Source: Bacillota bacterium
GTDB lineage: Bacteria > Bacillota > Bacilli > Alicyclobacillales > SLC66
Direction of reading: 5' to 3'
NCBI GenBank assembly: GCA_021820975.1
Contig: JAKADA010000004.1
Location: 1 to 64,000 of the forward strand
Length of the DNA stretch: 64,000 nt
Below the pieces are notes generated by a model that had not been told where the DNA came from, did not search any database, and saw only the letters and a list, made by a program, of their open reading frames with translations. Positions 44,732-54,034 of this stretch are shown piece by piece (the stretch's first letter is position 1; each line of letters opens with the position of its first letter). The position numbers and the translations under genes were made by a program.

Positions 44732-45484
44732 TCACATATTGCGAAGTAAACCTGCATAAGTGATCTCTTCATCAGGTTGATTTCGCAATTCAATTATCCG
44801 ATCAAACGTTTTCCAACCATACTCGGTATTATGTACAAATAAATCAGGGTGTTCAATCACTTTTGGCGCATCAAGTCTCAAAATCTTTCGTAAAAGGCGC
44901 ATATGCTCTTCGTTGCCTCTCATTGTCGACACAATACCATCAATTATATACACATGATTGTCTGCCGCAAACTCTTCTTCATCAAGGTCCGTACGTAATG
45001 TTTGCTTCAGTAAAGTCGATGATAAAAACGTCCATCGCTTACCTGCATAAACGCTTGCAGCTACAATAGATTCTGTCTTGCCAACGCGTGGCATCCCACG
45101 TATCCCCATGACCTGATGTCCCGGTGCCTTGAGATGTTCACCCATAAAATCAACCAAAACACCTAAGGCGTCACGTGTAAAACGATACGTGTTGCCGCCA
45201 CCTTGACCGTTTTCAATTAGCCTGCCATGACGCAACGCTAAATGATCCAACAACGTCGGTTTGCGCAAAGCCGTCACCCGGATATTGTCCACATCTTGCA
45301 GTAAGATTCGTAATGATTCGATACGTGATGAATCATCTGTTTGCAACAAAAAACCTCGCGTACGTTCTTCGACACCGCTTAGCTTGGTGATATTGATCGA
45401 TAGCATACCAAGCACAGAGGCTACATCGCCGAGTAACCCAATTCTATCTCGATCAATAGAATATTCAAAATACCATTCTTCCAT
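44732..45484 (-). CDS. ymfK: YmfK-type DUF3388 protein (ACT-like plus P-loop)
   Basis: A 250-residue protein of unknown function. Residues 1-80 resemble an ACT domain (YFEYSIDRDRIGLLGDVASV); the remainder has a P-loop-like GIRGMPRVGKTESIVAA and a later acidic strand HVYIIDGIVS, suggesting nucleotide binding. The ATG at 45484 has GAGGAG eight bases upstream. Gene order ymfK-ymfM-pgsA is conserved in Bacillus, here with yajQ and rimO inserted between. Confidence 0.85.
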   Translation of the reverse strand: MEEWYFEYSIDRDRIGLLGDVASVLGMLSINITKLSGVEERTRGFLLQTDDSSRIESLRILLQDVDNIRVTALRKPTLLDHLALRHGRLIENGQGGGNTYRFTRDALGVLVDFMGEHLKAPGHQVMGIRGMPRVGKTESIVAASVYAGKRWTFLSSTLLKQTLRTDLDEEEFAADNHVYIIDGIVSTMRGNEEHMRLLRKILRLDAPKVIEHPDLFVHNTEYGWKTFDRIIELRNQPDEEITYAGLLRNM

Positions 45485-45500
45485 GATGACCACTCCTCAT

Positions 45501-46598
45501 TTAGGGCAAGTTGGCCGATAAGGTTGCCGTGACATTGCCGTAAACGCCTGATTGACTATAGGTGGCCCCCTGCACCGTGTACCCCTTGCTTGGCAAACCC
45601 AACGTTTTCACTTGCTGTGCCGTCGGTACGGATAAATAAAACATATTGGGCGAAAGTACTTTTCGTTGTAGTAATGTTGCTACTTGGTTAAGGCCATGCA
45701 AACCAGGCCAGCCCGTATATCCCTGCATAACAAAGCTAGAAGGCATGGCCACCAACAACGACTGTTTCCAAAGGGCACTTGCTTTACTATGCCTAAAAAT
45801 CGCACGCAATCCCTGTGCTACAACAGATGTATGTGATAATCGCATGATAATTTGCGTAGTACCTTGCAAAGCCAAGCGGTCAGTCAAGTCAATGACTGGT
45901 AATCCGCTATGCAGAATAGCAGACATAGCCGCAGAAGGTACATCACCCCAAACGACGATGGCAGCCATTTGATTTGTGCTTGATAAAGCCACAGCACCAC
46001 TCGTCGAGATGATCGTTTGTACAGCTACAGGACTGTTGGAAAAGGCAGCATGAATTCCTGAGATCACGGAGGAAACGAGACTCAAATGAGATGAAGTTTG
46101 CGAAGAAATTCCATCGATCACCTGAATGCCTTTCGTTCCTTGGGACAGCCCACCTGCCGCATAGCCCGCTAAAAAGGCCGATGACGATGTTGCCTGTGAT
46201 TCTATCCATGTTACGTTAGCCAAACTCGTTGTCGCTGGTACCGAGGTTCTCGCCCACGCAAGAAAATGGACGTTCGTGTGCTGAGACGCCAAACGTTCAA
46301 TATAACTCACTGGTGCTCCATCGATAGCCACAATACTCGCAGGGAATTGACGTAGCATCGTTTCATAGCCCTTTAACGTACTAGGTGCTGTAACTGTTGC
46401 AACGCTCACGCCAGGCGGTGGATTTTGCAGAACCGTCTGCACTACTTGCGAACGCGAAACGGCATGGTTAGCAACAAATACAATTCCTGTTTTTGAAGTA
46501 CTAGATGTTAACGACGTTACATCGGTAAATCCGCAGCCTGTTACTCCCAAAGTCAGTCCAAAGGCGCTCCACAAAAGGCCTTTTTGTAGTTTATTCAT
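45501..46598 (-). CDS. BMP/PnrA-like lipoprotein
   Basis: A 365-residue lipoprotein. The signal ends with a lipobox LGVTGC. The mature part looks like the basic membrane protein family of nucleoside-binding proteins (FLAGYAAGGLSQGTKGIQVI is its best hallmark; IVAIDGAPVSYIERLA and AAIVVWGDVPS fit the fold). No permease or ATPase gene is adjacent, so a sensory or regulatory role like that of Bacillus Med, which is of the same family, is at least as likely as transport. It is transcribed with ymfK, 16 bases away, from a divergent promoter region. Confidence 0.8.
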   Translation of the reverse strand: MNKLQKGLLWSAFGLTLGVTGCGFTDVTSLTSSTSKTGIVFVANHAVSRSQVVQTVLQNPPPGVSVATVTAPSTLKGYETMLRQFPASIVAIDGAPVSYIERLASQHTNVHFLAWARTSVPATTSLANVTWIESQATSSSAFLAGYAAGGLSQGTKGIQVIDGISSQTSSHLSLVSSVISGIHAAFSNSPVAVQTIISTSGAVALSSTNQMAAIVVWGDVPSAAMSAILHSGLPVIDLTDRLALQGTTQIIMRLSHTSVVAQGLRAIFRHSKASALWKQSLLVAMPSSFVMQGYTGWPGLHGLNQVATLLQRKVLSPNMFYLSVPTAQQVKTLGLPSKGYTVQGATYSQSGVYGNVTATLSANLP

Positions 46599-46633
46599 AC
46601 CATTGCAGCTCTCCCATGATCTACATCTTATTC

Positions 46634-46661
46634 ATTGTACCATGAAGGATGTTGTAGGCAA
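46634..46661 (-). promoter_or_regulatory. promoter of the BMP lipoprotein-ymfK unit
   Basis: -35 TTGCCT (46656-46661) and -10 TACAAT (46634-46639), spacer 16. Confidence 0.5.
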
Positions 46662-46705
46662 ATATTTACGGAAAAGCTTTTTATTCATGAAAAATAACGA
46701 AAAAC

Positions 46706-46734
46706 TTGCTAGATTGATTGTAAAAACGCATAAT
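46706..46734 (+). promoter_or_regulatory. promoter of the single forward gene
   Basis: -35 TTGCTA (46706-46711) and -10 CATAAT (46729-46734), spacer 17. It is back to back with the minus-strand promoter. Confidence 0.5.
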
Positions 46735-46767
46735 AAACGGGAGCAAATAAACATGAGGTGTCTAACC

Positions 46768-47109
46768 ATGATCGGAAAACAGGATCACCGTTCTGTAGCC
46801 CAAGCCCTTTATCAACTGGATTTTTATTTGAAAACTGTTGGATTACCTTTTGGCGTTAAGGATCTGTACCGAGCAGCCTATAGGGATTTACGAGGTCAGC
46901 ATTACTCTGACGAATGGCTCGATCACTTGGCCAATGACCCTCGCGTTAAAGAAAGCCTGGATCAACCGTTTACGACACATACGATTGCAGAAACCCTTCT
47001 CTTAACCGGGCATCATCCTATCTTACGCGAGATGATGCGACGGCTTCGTGAGGAGGGTGTCGGGTTTATGCAAGCCTATATTGCCGGAACAGAACGACGC
47101 AGTCAGTAA
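46768..47109 (+). CDS. small helical protein of unknown function
   Basis: The only gene read on the plus strand. The 113-residue protein starts MIGKQDHRSVAQALYQLDFY; it is charged, lacks a signal or membrane segment and is predicted mostly helical (LREMMRRLREEGVGFMQAY). The ATG at 46768 has AGGTG seven bases upstream; an ATG at 46753 with GGAG further upstream is the alternative. A promoter fits just before it. It converges on the small secreted-protein gene with five bases between stops. I do not recognise the family. Confidence 0.65.
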   Translation: MIGKQDHRSVAQALYQLDFYLKTVGLPFGVKDLYRAAYRDLRGQHYSDEWLDHLANDPRVKESLDQPFTTHTIAETLLLTGHHPILREMMRRLREEGVGFMQAYIAGTERRSQ

Positions 47110-47114
47110 AGTTC

Positions 47115-47642
47115 TTACGACACTTTATATTCTGCATACGCTTGATCGATTAATGCCGAGGTCGTATTATTCATATCCTCCACCGCTCGAAAAACAGCAA
47201 TACCTCGGTCCGGGGCAAACACTCGGACCGATAAGTGTTGTTCCGCATGTCTGCCTAGTCCAACCGCCATCACATACCTACCCTCATAACGTACATAAAG
47301 TCCGGCAAAATCCACTTTCGCAAAAGGTAATTCATGATAAACGCCATACAAATATCGATCCGCTACATCAGCAGCTAGAGCATAGGATAATTTATACCCA
47401 CTTAACGTTGCTGTAGCACTGACCGAAATCCCCCCATCAGGATTCGTAGAAAAGTACAATTCATCGACCTGCGGCGCAAATGTAGCGATAGTTTGTGTCA
47501 TCAATTTTTGCTGATTATTGGTAATCACATGTTCCGTTACTTTAGCAGCAGATGATTTTTTCTCTGTTTGGTAAGGTAAACTAATCAGTAAAACAATACA
47601 CAAAATTCCAAGCGATAGTACCTTGACAGTTACTAGCTTCAT
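47115..47642 (-). CDS. small secreted or membrane-anchored protein of unknown function
   Basis: A 175-residue protein with an N-terminal hydrophobic segment (MKLVTVKVLSLGILCIVLLI) and an external domain (QVDELYFSTNPDGGISVSAT, YVRYEGRYVMAVGLGRHAE) that looks like an alpha/beta fold. GAGGAGG lies seven bases before the ATG at 47642; codons upstream have no site. It lies 82 bases after spoIIIE and may be co-transcribed with it. No family recognised; a sporulation link is only positional. Confidence 0.72.
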   Translation of the reverse strand: MKLVTVKVLSLGILCIVLLISLPYQTEKKSSAAKVTEHVITNNQQKLMTQTIATFAPQVDELYFSTNPDGGISVSATATLSGYKLSYALAADVADRYLYGVYHELPFAKVDFAGLYVRYEGRYVMAVGLGRHAEQHLSVRVFAPDRGIAVFRAVEDMNNTTSALIDQAYAEYKVS

Positions 47643-47724
47643 GCAAGTTCCTCCTCGTCCTATAACCATGCCTTTGGTATGCATACGCAAGGACGAGAAA
47701 AAACATGTCCAATACAAAAGTTAT

Positions 47725-50235
47725 CTACAGCGAATCCGATCGTTGCAACCATTCTTCTCGCGTCATCAAAACCTCGCGAGGTTTACTGTTTTCAAAAGGT
47801 CCTACAATGCCTAGTTCTTCAAGCGAATCAACTAATCGGGCAGCCCGTGAATACCCAACTTTTAAGCGACGTTGCAAATACGATACTGAGGCCTGTTCCG
47901 ATTCTACGACAAGTTTTACAGCTTCTTCGAATAGCGGGTCAAGATTATCGGTGCGTGCTGTTTTTTCATCGACAAGACTAAAGTCTTCCTGATACGATGC
48001 ACCTTGTTGATTTTTAATAAAATCAACAAGTTTTTCAATCTCTGTTTCAGACAGATAAGCACCTTGCAGACGAATTGGTTTACTTGCTCCTACGGGTAGA
48101 TAGAGCATGTCCCCTCTGCCAAGCAGTTTTTCTGCCCCTGATGAATCAAGAATCGTGCGTGAGTCTACGCCAGAGGATACGGAAAAGGCGATACGCGAAG
48201 GCACATTAGCTTTTATCAATCCAGTTATCACGTCAACGGATGGCCGTTGCGTTGCAATCACCAAATGAATGCCAGCAGCTCTAGCCATTTGCGCTAAACG
48301 GCAAATGGCATCCTCAACGTCACCTGGTGCTACCATCATCAAGTCGGCTAACTCGTCAATGATAACAACCATTAAGGGCAATACCGGTTTCCCTTCTTTT
48401 GCCGCGTAAAGATTATAGCGTTCAAGATCCCTAACTTTCGCTTTGTGAAAAAGTTCATAGCGATGTTCCATTTCTGCTACGACTTTACGTAATGCCGCCG
48501 CCGCACGGCGTGCATCCGTCACCACCGGTGCGAATAAATGTGGAATATCATTGTAAACGCCAAGTTCTACCATCTTAGGATCGATCATAATAAATTTTAC
48601 CTCGTCAGGTTTTGCGCGAAACAAAATACTGGCGATAATTCCATTGATACAAACACTTTTACCTGACCCTGTGGCACCGGCCACTAAAACGTGCGGCATT
48701 TTAGCCAAATCGCCAAGAATGGTATTACCGGCGATATCTTTACCCAATGCAAAAGATAACGGACTTATTGCTTTGGCAAATGTCTCTGTCTCTAGCACTT
48801 CACGAAATGTTACAACAGCAATTTCTTTATTAGGAACTTCGATACCAACCGCCGATTTACCGGGAATTGGAGCCTCAATACGAATATCACGAGCGGCTAA
48901 AGCCAGCGCCAAATCATCGGATAAACTTAAAATACGGGACACTTTAACGCCAACGGCTGGTTGAATTTCGTAACGAGTGACCGTCGGGCCACGGCTAAAA
49001 CCCAGCACCTTAACTTGCACACCAAAGCTTTCAAACGTATCCGCAAGTTTTTTTGCGTTCATTTGCAGATCTCTTTGCAGTGCGGAAGTATCCCCTTTTC
49101 GCTGTGTGGATCGATCCAATAAGCGTAAATCAGGAAGTCGATACGGTCGCGTTGCAACACCTTCTCGCGGCAAAGAGCCGGAGTCCATTTGCTGCTCATC
49201 GTACCGATGCTCTGGCGTGATCATCTCTACAGGATCGGCTTGTAAAGGTGTAAACTCTTTTCTCTTATAGCGAGCCGTCATCCGTGAATGATCTGGATCG
49301 AGTGTAACAACGGGTGGCTCTTCTTTGCTTAATAGCTCGGGTTCTGCTGGTTGTGAAAAGGAATCCAGTTCCACTTGCGTGCCGTCAGTTACAAAGTATT
49401 CAAATTCAGCATGTTCTTGTTTTGGAACTACAAAATCCGGAAAAGGAAATTCTTCACCATCGTTAATTGACGATTCATCGATACCAGAAAGTGAATTTTC
49501 ATTCTCTGAATCATGCCCTTCTTTACGCATTGAACGCCGCTTTCGCGTTACGTTTTGACGAATACCCATAGCCGAATGCCTTTTTCTTGTAGCCGTTGCC
49601 TGTTTGAAGAGCAATACTCCACGTGCCCATCCTTTATCAAGATGGCGTTCAAAAAACTTGGCGCCTTTTTCAATAGTCCCCACCATCGATTTTTTCGTAA
49701 TCAAAACAACTGCAACTAACGACACGCCTAATAATACCAGCAGTGTACCTGTCACAGAAAACAAATATTGAAGTCCTGTAAACAACGCGAAGCCAATCAT
49801 ACCACCGCCTGCGCTTGCAGGTGGAATGACGCCAGTGTTACTGACAAGTTCTACATGCAATGACTGCGTGAGCGATTGAATACCTTGTCTTGTCAGGCTT
49901 AATAACGGTGGATGCAGATTGCCTTGATATAAAATGACCGCTTGTTGAAAGAGTGTCAATTCACTCCAGGTTACAATGATGAATCCGATCAATGCGATTC
50001 CTACTTGAATCGCCGAATAACGAAATCGATTACGTCGAATCATAATATATAATGCTACCCAAATCAGATAAATAGGAATTAAAAAATGCCAATTTCCCGC
50101 CAATTCAATACATAAATCATCCAAGGCCTGACCTACAGTGCCCAGATCACCAAGGGTAATCAGACTTAAGATCAATAGCGCGAGTCCCATAATTTCATAT
50201 TTTACAATGCGTCTTGCATGATCAAGTTTGGCCAT
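47725..50235 (-). CDS. spoIIIE: DNA translocase SpoIIIE/FtsK
   Basis: An 836-residue septal DNA pump that moves the chromosome into the forespore. Four N-terminal membrane helices (for example [33 protein letters not shown]) are followed by a charged linker, the alpha/beta motor with Walker [16 protein letters not shown] and Walker [18 protein letters not shown], and a C-terminal gamma domain ([20 protein letters not shown]) that reads DNA polarity sequences. The ATG at 50235 has TTGGAGG eight bases upstream. Its place after tepA and ylzJ is as in Bacillus, which supports SpoIIIE over a second FtsK. Confidence 0.95.
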   Translation of the reverse strand: MAKLDHARRIVKYEIMGLALLILSLITLGDLGTVGQALDDLCIELAGNWHFLIPIYLIWVALYIMIRRNRFRYSAIQVGIALIGFIIVTWSELTLFQQAVILYQGNLHPPLLSLTRQGIQSLTQSLHVELVSNTGVIPPASAGGGMIGFALFTGLQYLFSVTGTLLVLLGVSLVAVVLITKKSMVGTIEKGAKFFERHLDKGWARGVLLFKQATATRKRHSAMGIRQNVTRKRRSMRKEGHDSENENSLSGIDESSINDGEEFPFPDFVVPKQEHAEFEYFVTDGTQVELDSFSQPAEPELLSKEEPPVVTLDPDHSRMTARYKRKEFTPLQADPVEMITPEHRYDEQQMDSGSLPREGVATRPYRLPDLRLLDRSTQRKGDTSALQRDLQMNAKKLADTFESFGVQVKVLGFSRGPTVTRYEIQPAVGVKVSRILSLSDDLALALAARDIRIEAPIPGKSAVGIEVPNKEIAVVTFREVLETETFAKAISPLSFALGKDIAGNTILGDLAKMPHVLVAGATGSGKSVCINGIIASILFRAKPDEVKFIMIDPKMVELGVYNDIPHLFAPVVTDARRAAAALRKVVAEMEHRYELFHKAKVRDLERYNLYAAKEGKPVLPLMVVIIDELADLMMVAPGDVEDAICRLAQMARAAGIHLVIATQRPSVDVITGLIKANVPSRIAFSVSSGVDSRTILDSSGAEKLLGRGDMLYLPVGASKPIRLQGAYLSETEIEKLVDFIKNQQGASYQEDFSLVDEKTARTDNLDPLFEEAVKLVVESEQASVSYLQRRLKVGYSRAARLVDSLEELGIVGPFENSKPREVLMTREEWLQRSDSL

Positions 50236-50311
50236 AAAAAATGCCTCCAAGCATTATTCCTTAAAGGATCCTCTTTGTATGTTCGCCATAAGAAACAATA
50301 ACTCCTTCCAA

Positions 50312-50341
50312 AGCAAAGAAAATGAGCCCTTATAAGGGCCC
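50312..50341 (-). terminator. terminator after ylzJ
   Basis: GGGCCCTTATAAGGGCTC folds into an eight-pair stem, followed by TTTTCTTT on the minus strand. It separates the rnjB-tepA-ylzJ unit from spoIIIE. Confidence 0.7.
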
Positions 50342-50349
50342 ATTTTCCT

Positions 50350-50571
50350 TTATGACAACAAATTAAGCATTTGTCCAGGCATCCACTCGGGTTTTAGGTA
50401 ATCTAATGCATTGGGCGATATGAGACGATGAATCTTGAGCTGCATGGGCTGCACCATTTCTACCACCATAGTCACACCTTGCCATTCTATGGTATGGAGT
50501 TCAGGTTGTTGATCCGGGTCATCAAAACCTGAAAATGCCGTTTCAACCGGTATAATTGACCAGAATATCAT
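50350..50571 (-). CDS. ylzJ: YlzJ-like protein
   Basis: A 73-residue protein (starts [18 protein letters not shown], ends [13 protein letters not shown]) overlapping the tepA stop as ATGA. In Bacillus ylzJ occupies exactly this place between tepA and spoIIIE. Function unknown; small, acidic, no membrane segment. Confidence 0.85.
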   Translation of the reverse strand: MIFWSIIPVETAFSGFDDPDQQPELHTIEWQGVTMVVEMVQPMQLKIHRLISPNALDYLKPEWMPGQMLNLLS

Positions 50572-51278
50572 TGAATAAGCGGTTGTGCCATGGTGTGACG
50601 TTGTTGAATCAATTCCCGGAGTTTCGCCATGGCTATACCAAGACCGCCGATATCGTCGATCAACCCATACCGAACAGCATCGCGCCCAACAACCGTAGAG
50701 CCAATATCTCGGGCAAGTTCCCCAGTTGTCAGCATCAACTCTTTCAATGCCTGTTCTGTAATGCGCGAATGCATAGTAATAAAACGTGTGACTCGCTCTT
50801 GCATTTTTTCCAAGTACTCAAAGCTTTGCGGGACGCCAATGACAAGGCCATTCAAGCGAATCGGATGAATCGTCATCGTAGCAGTTTCCGCAATGAGCGA
50901 AAAATCACTCGCAACGGCAATCGGAACACCAATAGAATGGCCGCCTCCTAGCACAAGCGTCACTGTGGGTTTTGACAAAGAGGCTATCATCTCTGCAATA
51001 GCAAGGCCAGCCTCTACGTCACCGCCTACCGTGTTCAAGATAATCAAGACGCCTTCTATCCGGTCATTTTGCTCAGCCGCTACCAATTGCGGAATAATAT
51101 GCTCATATTTCGTCGTCTTATTTTGCGGCGGCAAAACAATGTGTCCCTCGATCTGTCCAACAATCGTTAACGAATAAATATTTGACTCTTCGATCACAGG
51201 ATTTGTCTGACCGAGTTTTTCGATGTTTTCCGCCACAGTGTTTTCTTCTTGCGTTTGCGCAGATGGAATCTCCAACAT
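50568..51278 (-). CDS. tepA: TepA/YmfB, ClpP-class serine protease-like
   Basis: A 236-residue ClpP-fold protein. [20 protein letters not shown] forms the core strand and helix, and [13 protein letters not shown] places the catalytic Ser; the His region is MTIHPIRLN. TepA is a germination/secretion-linked ClpP-like protease that in Bacillus degrades small acid-soluble spore proteins or aids export. Three in-frame starts (GTG and two ATG) lie in a row; the ATG at 51278 is best spaced from AAGGGG. Confidence 0.9.
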   Translation of the reverse strand: MLEIPSAQTQEENTVAENIEKLGQTNPVIEESNIYSLTIVGQIEGHIVLPPQNKTTKYEHIIPQLVAAEQNDRIEGVLIILNTVGGDVEAGLAIAEMIASLSKPTVTLVLGGGHSIGVPIAVASDFSLIAETATMTIHPIRLNGLVIGVPQSFEYLEKMQERVTRFITMHSRITEQALKELMLTTGELARDIGSTVVGRDAVRYGLIDDIGGLGIAMAKLRELIQQRHTMAQPLIQ

Positions 51279-51351
51279 CATCACCCCTTACATGTTCGGT
51301 TACAGTATCCCGCCCGTGTAAGGGACTATACACTAATGATGTGTTTTGTGA

Positions 51352-53022
51352 TCACACTTCCATGATGATCGGTAATACCATTGGCCTGCGCCTTGTTTGT
51401 TCATACAAGAAACGACTTAAAACATCGCGTACACCAGTTTTTAAACCTGACCAATCACTGATGTTATCTGTCATCATTTTTTGCAGTGTTGTACTCACAA
51501 CACGATTGGCTTCTTCGAGTAATTCCTCGGATTCTCTTACATAAACAAAGCCACGCGAAATAATGTCAGGTCCAGATAAGATTTGTCCCGTTTGTTTGGA
51601 CAGAGTAACAACCACTACGAGTATCCCATCTTGAGAAAGCAATTTGCGATCACGTAAAACGATATTCCCGACATCCCCGACACCAAGTCCATCAATTAAA
51701 ATGGCCCCGGCCGTTACCTTACCGCCAACGTGAGCTACTCCACCTTGAAACTCAAGCACATCGCCAATGTCGAGGATAAAAATATTCTCAGGATCTACAC
51801 CCGTGGCAATGGCTAACTCCGAATGACGATTTAACATACGAAATTCGCCATGTACAGGGACAAAATATTTGGGACGAATAAAATTCAACATCAACTTAAG
51901 TTCTTCTTGGCTACCATGCCCGGACACGTGAATGCCAGAAACTGAGTGGTAAATAACGTTCGCGCCGATACGGAACAATTGATCTATCGTCCGGGAAATC
52001 GACTTTTCATTACCAGGTATCGGTGACGAAGCAATAATTACCGTGTCACCAGGTAAAATCTCAACTTTTCGGTGCGTAGCTCGTGCCATGCGTGTCAACG
52101 CTGACATTGGCTCACCTTGTGAGCCTGTCGTTAATAACGCAATCTGACGAGCATCATAACGTGAGATATCGTCAGGCTCAATTAATGTCGTCGGTTCTAC
52201 TTCAAGATACCCAAGGTCTTTTGCAACCGTGATGTTATTAACCATGCTACGACCAACAACAGCAACTTTGCGTCCCGTTTTTTCAGCAGCATAAATGACT
52301 TGCTGGATACGATGTATGTTCGAGGCAAAAGTAGCTAAAATAACGCGTCCCGGTGCGGCATGAAACGCTTCAAAGATCGTTGTGCCAACCGTTCGCTCCG
52401 ATAATGTAAAGCCAGGTCGTTCTGCATTGGTACTATCCGATAATAGTGCGAGGACACCACGTGAGCCGAGTTCTGTCATTTTAGCGTAATCAGCATGCCT
52501 GCCATCCACTGGTGTCTGATCAAACTTGAAGTCACCAGTTTGAACGATCAGTCCTTCTGGCGTATCTATTGCAAAGCCCACCGAATCAGGAATACTATGA
52601 CTTACACGAAAACAGCTTACGGTAAATTCACCAAGTTTGATTTCGCTTTCGTTAGTAATTGGAATCAATTTTACTTGATCCAGAATACCATGTTCTCTAA
52701 GTTTACCTTCTACTAGGCCAAGGGTCAGTCGTGTACCATAGACAGGTACTTGCAGACTCTTCAGTACATAAGGCAAGCCACCAATATGGTCCTCATGCCC
52801 ATGCGTTAGGAACAAGCCGCGCAGCTTGTTCTTATTTTCGATCAAAAAAGTAATGTCAGGAATAACAATATCAATACCGAGCATTTCTTCATCAGGAAAT
52901 TTGAGACCTGCATCAACGACAATCATATCATTGCCATAGACATATGCCGTCATGTTTTTGCCGATCTCATTTAAGCCGCCAAGCGGAATAATCGACAGTT
53001 TGCCGCTATAAATTTTGTTCAA
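51352..53022 (-). CDS. rnjB: ribonuclease J (RnjB position)
   Basis: A 556-residue metallo-beta-lactamase RNase with 5'-exonuclease and endonuclease activity. FLTHGHEDHIGGLPYVL and LLSDSTNAERPGFTLSE are the metal and beta-CASP motifs, VHGEFRMLNRHSELA is motif C, and a C-terminal dimer domain ends the protein. The start is TTG with GGAGGTG five bases upstream. It is called RnjB because it follows dapA and precedes tepA as in Bacillus; RnjA cannot be excluded by sequence alone. Confidence 0.92.
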   Translation of the reverse strand: MNKIYSGKLSIIPLGGLNEIGKNMTAYVYGNDMIVVDAGLKFPDEEMLGIDIVIPDITFLIENKNKLRGLFLTHGHEDHIGGLPYVLKSLQVPVYGTRLTLGLVEGKLREHGILDQVKLIPITNESEIKLGEFTVSCFRVSHSIPDSVGFAIDTPEGLIVQTGDFKFDQTPVDGRHADYAKMTELGSRGVLALLSDSTNAERPGFTLSERTVGTTIFEAFHAAPGRVILATFASNIHRIQQVIYAAEKTGRKVAVVGRSMVNNITVAKDLGYLEVEPTTLIEPDDISRYDARQIALLTTGSQGEPMSALTRMARATHRKVEILPGDTVIIASSPIPGNEKSISRTIDQLFRIGANVIYHSVSGIHVSGHGSQEELKLMLNFIRPKYFVPVHGEFRMLNRHSELAIATGVDPENIFILDIGDVLEFQGGVAHVGGKVTAGAILIDGLGVGDVGNIVLRDRKLLSQDGILVVVVTLSKQTGQILSGPDIISRGFVYVRESEELLEEANRVVSTTLQKMMTDNISDWSGLKTGVRDVLSRFLYEQTRRRPMVLPIIMEV

Positions 53023-53049
53023 TCGTACACCTCCATAAAAATGTAATTC

Positions 53050-53134
53050 GCGTGATGCGCATTCACCGAACCTGTCCTAGTAGTCCGATTATACATGAGT
53101 CGGAACCACCATCACAAGGAATGCATCATCACGC
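53050..53134. repeat. long inverted repeat enclosing the rnjB promoter
   Basis: GCGTGATG-C-GCATTC (53050-53064) pairs with GAATGC-AT-CATCACGC (53119-53134): 14 base pairs with a small internal bulge, around a 54-base loop that itself contains CCGA/TCGG and the -10 element. It lies between the dapA stop and rnjB. Confidence 0.65.
53088..53117 (-). promoter_or_regulatory. promoter of rnjB-tepA-ylzJ
   Basis: -35 TTGTGA (53112-53117) and -10 TATAAT (53088-53093), spacer 18, about 65 bases before the rnjB start. Confidence 0.6.
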
Positions 53135-53145
53135 GATAGAATTTG

Positions 53146-54033
53146 TTAATGAACTCGGTCAAGATTGATCACTTTTTCTAAAACTCGCCGCAAGGAACTT
53201 TTCTCTTCCGAAGTTGCATCAAAAAGTGGCGAACGAACACGGCCGACTTGAATATCCATCATTGATAAAGCGGCTTTTACTAAGACGGGGTTGGATGTTC
53301 GAAATAATTCTTCAAACAGCGGTAGCAATTCGTAATGAATCGTTTGTGCACGGGGTAGATCCCCTTGTTGAACAGCTTCGATCATGTCACTCATCCGCAA
53401 GCCCACAAGATGCGACGCAACACTGACAACACCCGCTCCCCCCATTGCCATGATGGGTAACGTGAATTTGTCGTCACCGCTATAAACGAGAAATTCATGA
53501 GGCGTTTTTGCGATCAAATGGGCAATTTGTGTAAAATCCCCCGTTGATTCCTTAACGCCAATGATGTTAGCTTGTTGCGCCAAACGTACAACTGTGTCAG
53601 GTTGTAGGTTCACACCCGTTCGAGATGGAATGTTGTATAAAACAATTGGCTTATGCGTCGTTTTCGCTATCGTCAAAAAATGGTGGTACAACCCGTCTTG
53701 CGAAGGTCGGTTGTAATACGGAGCAACAAGCAGGAACCCATCAACCCCAAGTTCTTCAGCTTCCTTCGTTAGCTGTACCGAATCTTTTGTGCTATTCGAA
53801 CCTGTGCCCGCGATGACAGGAATCCTGCCTGCACATATACGCACTACCTCGGAAAATAACGCCAATTTTTCATCATGACTTAATGTTGGAGACTCGCCTG
53901 TGGTTCCACACACCACAAGTGCAGTAGTCCCTGACTGGATAAGATGTTCTACAAGTGGTGCAACATTTTTCAAATCGAGTTCGTTTTTCTCATCAAAAGG
54001 TGTCACCATGGCAGTCATGAGTCGACCGAACAT
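53146..54033 (-). CDS. dapA: 4-hydroxy-tetrahydrodipicolinate synthase DapA
   Basis: A 295-residue TIM-barrel aldolase that condenses pyruvate with aspartate semialdehyde, the branch point to lysine, diaminopimelate and dipicolinate. GRLMTAMVTPF, VCGTTGESPTLSHDE, VLYNIPSRTGVN and the Schiff-base region IIGVKESTGDF are all present. The ATG at 54033 follows AAGGAGGTG and sits one base past the dapG stop; a longer upstream reading would be dapG sequence in another frame. Confidence 0.96.
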   Translation of the reverse strand: MFGRLMTAMVTPFDEKNELDLKNVAPLVEHLIQSGTTALVVCGTTGESPTLSHDEKLALFSEVVRICAGRIPVIAGTGSNSTKDSVQLTKEAEELGVDGFLLVAPYYNRPSQDGLYHHFLTIAKTTHKPIVLYNIPSRTGVNLQPDTVVRLAQQANIIGVKESTGDFTQIAHLIAKTPHEFLVYSGDDKFTLPIMAMGGAGVVSVASHLVGLRMSDMIEAVQQGDLPRAQTIHYELLPLFEELFRTSNPVLVKAALSMMDIQVGRVRSPLFDATSEEKSSLRRVLEKVINLDRVH

Positions 54034-54034
54034 G

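Noticed and set aside
46603..46767. Upstream extension of the forward gene to 46603
   Set aside because: The extension would cover both promoter candidates and lacks a ribosome site; starts at 46753 or 46768 are better supported.
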